Of a DNA stretch of 13,129 bases, positions 9,082-13,129 are shown one piece after another; position 1 is the stretch's first letter, and every line of letters begins with the position of its first letter. The DNA comes from Pseudarthrobacter sp. (GTDB taxonomy: Bacteria > Actinomycetota > Actinomycetes > Actinomycetales > Micrococcaceae), in assembly GCA_013362385.1 (NCBI GenBank), contig JABFWC010000258.1, positions 1 through 13,129 on the forward strand, in the 5' to 3' direction. Both the position numbers and the translations under genes were made by a program. Under the pieces are notes generated by a model, which did no database searches, was not told where the DNA came from, and saw nothing but the letters and a program-made list of their open reading frames with translations.

Positions 9082-10748
9082 ACGGAGTCCTTCTTGTCGG
9101 CGCTGGTGGCGGCGTGTACGTCGGGCACGAGGTCGGCTTCGGTCAGCAGGTTCTCGAATTCGGAGTCCGGCCCGGGATCGCAGCCCGTGGCGCCGGCTTT
9201 TTCTGCCGGATCCTCGGTGGCGTCAACGGCCAGGGCGGCGGTCTCGCCGGGCAGTGCGGACGGCGACGGCTTCAGGCCCCCGAGGTCGGTGCGCTCCAGC
9301 AGGTTCTTGCCCAGCTTGTCGGCGTCCGGAAGCTTGATGGGGTATTTGCCGGTGAAGCAGGCGGTGCAGAGGCGTTCGCGCGGCTGGCGGGTGGCCCCGA
9401 TCATGCCGTCCTCCGAGATGTACGCCAGCGAGTCGGCGCCGATGGCCTGCGAGATCTCCTCGATGGTGGCACCGTTGGCGATGAGCTCGGCGCGCGAGGC
9501 GAAGTCGATGCCGTAGAAGCACGGCCACTGGACGGGCGGGGAGGAAATCTTGACGTGCACGGCGGCGGCGCCGGCTTCCCGGAGCATCCGGACGATGGCC
9601 CGCTGGGTGTTGCCGCGGACGATCGAGTCATCCACCACCACCACGCGCTTGCCGCGGATCACGGATTCAAGGGCGTTCAGCTTCAGCCGGATGCCCAGCT
9701 GGCGCAGGGTCTGCGAGGGCTGGATGAACGTGCGGCCCACGTAGGAGTTCTTGACGAAGCCGTGGGCGAAGGGGATCCCGGACTCCTCGGCGTAACCCAC
9801 CGCTGCCGGGGTACCCGATTCCGGCACGGGGATGACGATGTCCGCTTCGTGGGTGTTCTCGCGGGCCAGCTGGCGGCCCATCTCCACGCGGGACTCGTAG
9901 ACGGACCGGCCGGCAATGGCCGCATCCGGACGCGCAAGGTAGACGTATTCGAAAACGCAGCCTGCCGGCGTCGGCTCGGCGAAGCGCTTGGAGCGGACGC
10001 CTTCCTCGTCGATGGCGATGAACTCGCCCGGCTCGATTTCGCGGATGAAGCTTGCGCCGACGGTGGCCAGAGCGGACTGCTCGGAGGCCACCACCCAGCC
10101 GCGCTCGAGCCGGCCCAGGACCAGCGGGCGGATGCCGTAGGTGTCACGCGCAGCGTAGAGGGTGCCCTCGTCCATGAAGACGAAGCAGAAGCCGCCCTTG
10201 ATCTTGGGCAGGAGTTCGGTGGCGGTGTCCTCGAGGCTCTTGCCCGGTTCGCCCTCCATCAGTGCTGTGACCAGGGCAGTGTCCGAGGTGTTGCCCTGCT
10301 TCATTTCGCCGGTGAGCTGGCCGCCATTGCGTTCCTGGATCATGGCGTTGAGCTCGGCGGTGTTGGTGAGGTTGCCGTTGTGGGCCAGGGCCACCGTGCC
10401 GGTGGCGGTGGCGCCCAGGGTGGGCTGGGCGTTAGCCCAGTGGCTGGCGCCGGTGGTGGAGTAGCGGCAGTGGCCCACGGCCAGGTGCCCGGTCAGGGTG
10501 TTCAGCGTGGTCTCGTCGAAGACCTGGGAGACGAGTCCCATGTCCTTGTAGACGTTGATCCGCTTGCCGTCGCTGGTGGCTATACCAGCGGACTCCTGAC
10601 CACGGTGCTGCAGAGCGTACAGCCCGTAATAGGTAAGTTTTGCTACTTCTTCGCCCGGTGCCCAGACGCCGAAGACGCCGCAAGCGTCCTGCGGGCCTTT
10701 TTCGCCGGGGAGAAGATCATGGGAAAGTTTTCCATCGCCGCGTGCCAC
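9078..10748 (-). CDS. purF: amidophosphoribosyltransferase (glutamine PRPP amidotransferase)
   Basis: Commits PRPP to purine synthesis by transferring glutamine ammonia to give 5-phosphoribosylamine. The 556-residue product has a short propeptide followed by the Ntn-hydrolase catalytic cysteine at 23 (DAC/GVFG), with the glutaminase signatures LQHRGQESAGIA, HCRYSTTG and LAHNGNLTN. The PRPP motif VVVVDDSIVRGNT is at 369-381. Cysteines 264, 410, 461 and 464 match the pattern of the [4Fe-4S] ligands of the B. subtilis-type enzyme, so an oxygen-sensitive cluster is likely. A tail of about 65 residues after 490 is Ala/Pro/Asp-rich and variable in look. Start is GTG at 10748, giving the MARGDGKLSHDLLPGEKGPQ N-terminus; no Shine-Dalgarno is present and a GATAAT hexamer ends six bases upstream, suggesting leaderless translation. 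Confidence 0.97.
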   Translation of the reverse strand: MARGDGKLSHDLLPGEKGPQDACGVFGVWAPGEEVAKLTYYGLYALQHRGQESAGIATSDGKRINVYKDMGLVSQVFDETTLNTLTGHLAVGHCRYSTTGASHWANAQPTLGATATGTVALAHNGNLTNTAELNAMIQERNGGQLTGEMKQGNTSDTALVTALMEGEPGKSLEDTATELLPKIKGGFCFVFMDEGTLYAARDTYGIRPLVLGRLERGWVVASEQSALATVGASFIREIEPGEFIAIDEEGVRSKRFAEPTPAGCVFEYVYLARPDAAIAGRSVYESRVEMGRQLARENTHEADIVIPVPESGTPAAVGYAEESGIPFAHGFVKNSYVGRTFIQPSQTLRQLGIRLKLNALESVIRGKRVVVVDDSIVRGNTQRAIVRMLREAGAAAVHVKISSPPVQWPCFYGIDFASRAELIANGATIEEISQAIGADSLAYISEDGMIGATRQPRERLCTACFTGKYPIKLPDADKLGKNLLERTDLGGLKPSPSALPGETAALAVDATEDPAEKAGATGCDPGPDSEFENLLTEADLVPDVHAATSADKKDSV

Positions 10749-10760
10749 TGGTCGATTATC
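10746..10760 (-). promoter_or_regulatory. candidate -10 element giving a leaderless purF transcript
   Basis: On the minus strand GATAAT (10755-10760) differs from the ideal TATAAT by one base and ends six bases before the GTG start codon of purF. No Shine-Dalgarno sequence lies between, so transcription probably begins at the GTG. No good -35 hexamer is visible at 16-18 bases upstream. Confidence 0.5.
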
Positions 10761-10810
10761 TCACGACATGCGGTACGACTTTTCCGGCCGCCGGTTTGTG
10801 ACCCGCCAGG

Positions 10811-10820
10811 CGTTTGGGAC
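10811..10820 (-). repeat. 10-bp box GTCCCAAACG, copy 1 (upstream of purF)
   Basis: Reads CGTTTGGGAC on the plus strand. An identical copy lies at 11181-11190. On the minus strand each copy precedes a start codon: 62 bases before purF here. The function is unknown and a chance repeat is not excluded. Confidence 0.4.
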
Positions 10821-10823
10821 CCG

Positions 10824-11138
10824 CTAGGGCTGGGGGTCGGTGTCGGGCTCCGAGTCGGGAACCGCTTCCACCACTGCCCGCTGCTGCCGCTTGATGCTGC
10901 GGCGGTCCAGGATCAAGGCAAGCACGGCGCCGAGGACGGCCCCGCCGGCGGCGAACATCACCATGAAGAAACCGAAGACGGCGCCGGGATCGAAGCTGGC
11001 GTCACCCGGCAGCGCGTAGGCCACCACCCCGGCGGCAACAATACCCAGCAGCGCCCCGACGATCAGGAACGGGACGTATCTGGGCGCCCGGCGGACGTTA
11101 ATCTCACGCCGCTCGGCAGGGTGTTCTTGAAAAGCCAT
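10824..11138 (-). CDS. small two-TM membrane protein of unknown function, upstream of purF
   Basis: A 104-residue protein not assigned to a named family. It has a charged N-terminus (MAFQEHPAERREINVRRAPR), two membrane helices at about 22-43 (VPFLIVGALLGIVAAGVVAY) and 53-77 (AVFGFFMVMFAAGGAVLGAV), a basic DRRSIKRQQRA segment just after, and an acidic Pro/Asp tail. By the positive-inside rule both ends should be cytoplasmic. Start choice: the ATG at 11138 is seven bases after a TAGGCT hexamer and has no Shine-Dalgarno, fitting a leaderless start; an upstream in-frame ATG at 11171 would add 11 residues and place the hexamer inside the gene. The stop (TAG) is 75 bases before purF on the same strand. 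Similar small proteins beside purF are, as I recall, common in Micrococcales. Confidence 0.72.
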   Translation of the reverse strand: MAFQEHPAERREINVRRAPRYVPFLIVGALLGIVAAGVVAYALPGDASFDPGAVFGFFMVMFAAGGAVLGAVLALILDRRSIKRQQRAVVEAVPDSEPDTDPQP

Positions 11139-11151
11139 GCCATCCAGCCTA
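11136..11151 (-). promoter_or_regulatory. candidate -10 element giving a leaderless transcript of the two-TM gene
   Basis: On the minus strand TAGGCT (11146-11151) fits TANNNT and ends seven bases before the ATG at 11138. No ribosome-binding site lies upstream of that ATG. The -35 region is weak. Confidence 0.5.
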
Positions 11152-11180
11152 CTGCCGGAGTTTTTGGCCACATAACGGGA

Positions 11181-11190
11181 CGTTTGGGAC
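11181..11190 (-). repeat. 10-bp box GTCCCAAACG, copy 2 (upstream of the two-TM gene)
   Basis: Exact second copy of the box at 10811-10820, in the same orientation. It is 42 bases before the ATG of the two-TM gene and 29 bases upstream of its candidate -10. See the finding on the paired boxes. Confidence 0.4.
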
Positions 11191-11247
11191 GGCCAACCGA
11201 CGTGGTCGATGCAGACCTCGCTCCCTGACCGGGGACTGATATATCTA

Positions 11248-11277
11248 TTGACACGGCGATGTGGCCGCTGTCATATT
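11248..11277 (+). promoter_or_regulatory. candidate promoter for the mscR operon
   Basis: A perfect -35 TTGACA (11248-11253) is followed after 18 bases by CATATT (11272-11277), a four-of-six match to TATAAT. Transcription would start near 11284, leaving a leader of about 145 bases. A second -10-like hexamer, TAGATT (11366-11371), could give a shorter leader but has no good -35. The 291-base gap 11139-11429 holds these sites and the palindrome at 11300-11314, and no convincing gene. Confidence 0.6.
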
Positions 11278-11299
11278 CTTAGTAGCGCTGTGCGTCGCG

Positions 11300-11314
11300 T
11301 TGCGTACTACGCAA
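11300..11314. promoter_or_regulatory. palindrome TTGCGTA-C-TACGCAA, candidate operator in the mscR leader
   Basis: Perfect 7-bp inverted arms around one central base, starting about 16 bases after the predicted transcription start of the upstream promoter. A further TGCGT half-site at 11291-11295 lies exactly ten bases (one helical turn) before the same motif in the palindrome. The position suits a repressor roadblock. I cannot name the regulator. Confidence 0.55.
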
Positions 11315-11429
11315 TCACGCTATCCGCCCTCCTGTACTCCCGAGTCCTCCGGCAGTGGCGTCAGCTAGATTGGCACATGGTGCCGACCCACCGGATCTGC
11401 CAAGGTCCAGGAAAGGAACACGAGAACTA

Positions 11430-12536
11430 ATGGTCCATAAGGTTCAAGCTGTCATTGCCCGGGAGAAGGACGCCCCGGTAACGCTGGAGACCATCCTGGT
11501 GCCGGATCCGGGTCCGGGGGAGGCGCTGGTGGACATTCTCACCTGCGGCGTCTGCCACACCGACCTGCACTACAAGCAGGGCGGCATCGGTAACGACTTC
11601 CCGTACCTGCTGGGCCACGAGGCCACCGGGATTGTCAGCGCTGTCGGCCCGGACGTTACATCCGTGGCACCCGGCGACCGGGTGATCCTGAACTGGCGGG
11701 CGGTGTGCGGTCAGTGCCGCGCCTGCGCCAAGGGCCAGCCGCAGTACTGCTTCAACACGCACAACGCAACGCAGAAGATGACCCTTGAGGACGGCACCGA
11801 ACTGTCGCCCGCGCTCGGCATTGGCGCATTCGCCGAGAAGACGCTGGTTGCTGCCGGACAATGCACCAAGGTTGACCCCGAGGTTGATGCCGCCGCCGTC
11901 GGCCTGCTCGGCTGCGGCGTGATGGCCGGCATCGGCGCCGCCATCAACACCGGCGAGGTCAAACGCGGCGAGTCCGTGGCAGTGATCGGCTGCGGCGGCG
12001 TGGGCATCGCGGCGATCGCCGGCGCCAGGCTGGCGGGCGCGACGACGATCATCGCCGTGGACATCGACGACAACAAGATCGAAATGGCCAAGTCCCTCGG
12101 CGCCACCCACGGGATCAACTCGAAGCAGGAAGACGCCGTCGAGGCCATCCGGGCCCTCACCGGAGGCTTCGGGGCGGACGTGGTGATTGACGCCGTCGGC
12201 CGCCCTGAAACGTACAAGCAGGCCTTCTATGCCCGCGACCTTGCCGGCCGCGTGGTCCTGGTGGGCGTCCCGACGCCGGAGATGAAGCTGGAGCTGCCGC
12301 TGCTGGACGTCTTTGGCCGCGGCGGATCGCTGAAGTCCTCCTGGTACGGCGACTGCCTGCCCTCGCGTGACTTCCCGATGCTGGTGTCCCACTACAAGCA
12401 GGGCAACCTGGACCTGGACGCCTTCGTCTCCGAACGCATCACCATCGACCAGGTGGAGGAAGCCTTCCACAAGATGCACGAGGGCAAGGTCCTGCGCTCC
12501 GTTGTAGAGATCGGGCAGGCAGGGGCATCGGCATGA
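11430..12536 (+). CDS. mscR: S-(hydroxymethyl)mycothiol dehydrogenase / S-nitrosomycothiol reductase
   Basis: Zinc-dependent, NAD-linked medium-chain dehydrogenase that oxidises the formaldehyde-mycothiol adduct to S-formylmycothiol and, in characterised homologues, also reduces S-nitrosomycothiol. The 368-residue product has catalytic zinc ligands Cys39 (CGVCHTD) and His63 (GHE, 62-64) and probably Cys162, structural zinc cysteines 93, 96, 99 and 107, and the nucleotide motif GCGGVG (187-192). Mycothiol-class marks include [26 protein letters not shown] and [21 protein letters not shown] at 11430 follows GGAAAGGA by about 12 bases, a long spacing; the frame is open upstream to 11355, but the family N-terminus (MVHKVQAVI) begins here. 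It overlaps the next gene by four bases (ATGA). Other zinc alcohol dehydrogenases are less likely. Confidence 0.93.
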   Translation: MVHKVQAVIAREKDAPVTLETILVPDPGPGEALVDILTCGVCHTDLHYKQGGIGNDFPYLLGHEATGIVSAVGPDVTSVAPGDRVILNWRAVCGQCRACAKGQPQYCFNTHNATQKMTLEDGTELSPALGIGAFAEKTLVAAGQCTKVDPEVDAAAVGLLGCGVMAGIGAAINTGEVKRGESVAVIGCGGVGIAAIAGARLAGATTIIAVDIDDNKIEMAKSLGATHGINSKQEDAVEAIRALTGGFGADVVIDAVGRPETYKQAFYARDLAGRVVLVGVPTPEMKLELPLLDVFGRGGSLKSSWYGDCLPSRDFPMLVSHYKQGNLDLDAFVSERITIDQVEEAFHKMHEGKVLRSVVEIGQAGASA

Positions 12537-13129
12537 GCGTCACCATCGAGAACCTCGTCACCTCCGGCACGTTTTCGCTCGACGGCGGCACCTGGGACGT
12601 GGACAACAACGTCTGGATCGTGGGCAATGACACCGAATGCGTGATCATCGATTCCCCGCACGACGCCAAGGCCATCATCGGCCAGGTCAAAGGCCGCAAG
12701 GTCAAGGCGATCCTGCTGACCCACGCGCACAACGACCACATCGGCGCCGCCCGCGAGGTTTCCGAGGCCGTGGGCGCCCCGATCTACCTGAACCCGGAGG
12801 ACCTGGTCCTTTGGAAGCAGGTGTACCCGGACTTTGAACCGCACCGGCACCACGCCGACGGTGACGAGTTCCAGGTGGGCGGGGCAACCCTCAAGGCCAT
12901 CCACACGCCGGGCCACTCACCGGGATCCACCTGCTTCTACCTGCAAAGCGAAGGAACAGTCTTCACCGGGGACACCCTGTTCAACGGCGGCCCCGGCGCC
13001 ACCGGACGGTCCTACAGCGACTACCCGACCATCCTCGCCTCCATCCGAGAACGGCTCCTGACACTGCCCGCCGACACTGTGGTCCGCACCGGTCACGGCG
13101 AGAACACCACCATCGCCGCGGAGCGGGAA
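12533..13129 (+). CDS. MBL-fold metallo-hydrolase, likely S-formylmycothiol hydrolase partner of MscR (3' truncated)
   Basis: Metallo-beta-lactamase-fold hydrolase, open to the window end (199 codons seen). The dinuclear metal site looks complete: THAHNDH with His64, His66, Asp68 and His69, then His127 (TPGHSPGS), Asp147 (FTGDTLF) and His188 (TGHGE). This is the glyoxalase II-like arrangement used to hydrolyse thioesters. The ATG overlaps the mscR stop as ATGA, so the two are translationally coupled. Mycobacteria have the same pairing (Rv2259-Rv2260, from memory). The pairing suggests hydrolysis of S-formylmycothiol to formate and mycothiol, which is inference; biochemical proof for the family is not something I can cite. 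Few residues should be missing at the C-terminus, given the usual length of about 205-210. Confidence 0.88.
   Translation, partial: MSVTIENLVTSGTFSLDGGTWDVDNNVWIVGNDTECVIIDSPHDAKAIIGQVKGRKVKAILLTHAHNDHIGAAREVSEAVGAPIYLNPEDLVLWKQVYPDFEPHRHHADGDEFQVGGATLKAIHTPGHSPGSTCFYLQSEGTVFTGDTLFNGGPGATGRSYSDYPTILASIRERLLTLPADTVVRTGHGENTTIAAERE

Noticed and set aside
9078..10748. Possible purine riboswitch or attenuator before purF
   Set aside because: Only 75 bases separate the two-TM gene from purF, with no aptamer-like pairing seen, and the start looks leaderless.
9114..11228. 704-codon open frame on the plus strand opposite purF and the two-TM gene
   Set aside because: Antisense shadow of purF; no ribosome-binding site or domain, and it crosses the purF promoter and a neighbouring gene.
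11209..11430. 73-codon plus-strand frame ending in TAATG at the mscR start, with a hydrophobic stretch
   Set aside because: It would contain the TTGACA promoter and the palindrome, lacks a ribosome-binding site, and uses codons unlike the neighbours. A leader peptide cannot be fully excluded.
11427..12479. 350-codon open frame on the minus strand opposite mscR
   Set aside because: Mirror frame of a well-supported zinc dehydrogenase; its translation is dominated by Gly, His, Val and Gln with no motif.

Overview
The window is ordinary-looking chromosome from a high-GC actinobacterium, most likely an Arthrobacter/Pseudarthrobacter-type member of the Micrococcaceae. The evidence is strong GC bias at third codon positions, a mycothiol-dependent formaldehyde dehydrogenase (mycothiol is an actinobacterial thiol), a DUF3073 protein, a HAIR-type (HspR) operator before clpB, several GTG/TTG starts, and several start codons that look leaderless. 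No rRNA, tRNA, CRISPR array, IS element or phage gene was recognised.

Layout. (1) 1-3003, plus strand: a molybdate ABC transporter operon. It holds modA (5' end missing), an SRPBCC/polyketide-cyclase-like gene, modB, and modC with a C-terminal molybdate-binding (TOBE/MOP-like) region; modB and modC overlap by 4 bases. (2) 3004-5811, plus: the disaggregase gene clpB, with a TTG start and a HAIR-like inverted repeat just upstream. (3) 5854-6531, minus: a one-TM protein with a Septum_form-like extracytoplasmic domain, convergent with clpB and sharing a long hairpin with it. (4) 6802-7872, plus: a DUF3073 protein, then a two-domain VOC/glyoxalase-fold protein resembling mycobacterial CFP30B. (5) 7936-11138, minus: a small two-TM protein, purF and purM, in that order of transcription. 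purF and purM overlap by ATGA and catalyse the first and fifth steps of de novo purine synthesis. A perfect 15-bp hairpin separates purM from the VOC gene. (6) 11430-13129, plus: S-(hydroxymethyl)mycothiol dehydrogenase overlapping an MBL-fold hydrolase (3' end missing), a probable formaldehyde-detoxification pair. Its long leader carries a good promoter and a palindromic candidate operator.

The genes fall into independent housekeeping modules: metal uptake, proteostasis, envelope, purine synthesis and aldehyde detoxification. I did not find a convincing undescribed system. The items most worth a second look are the SRPBCC gene inside the mod operon, the palindrome in the mscR leader, the leaderless-type starts, a 10-bp box repeated upstream of the two minus-strand promoters near purF, and the VOC gene between purM and DUF3073.
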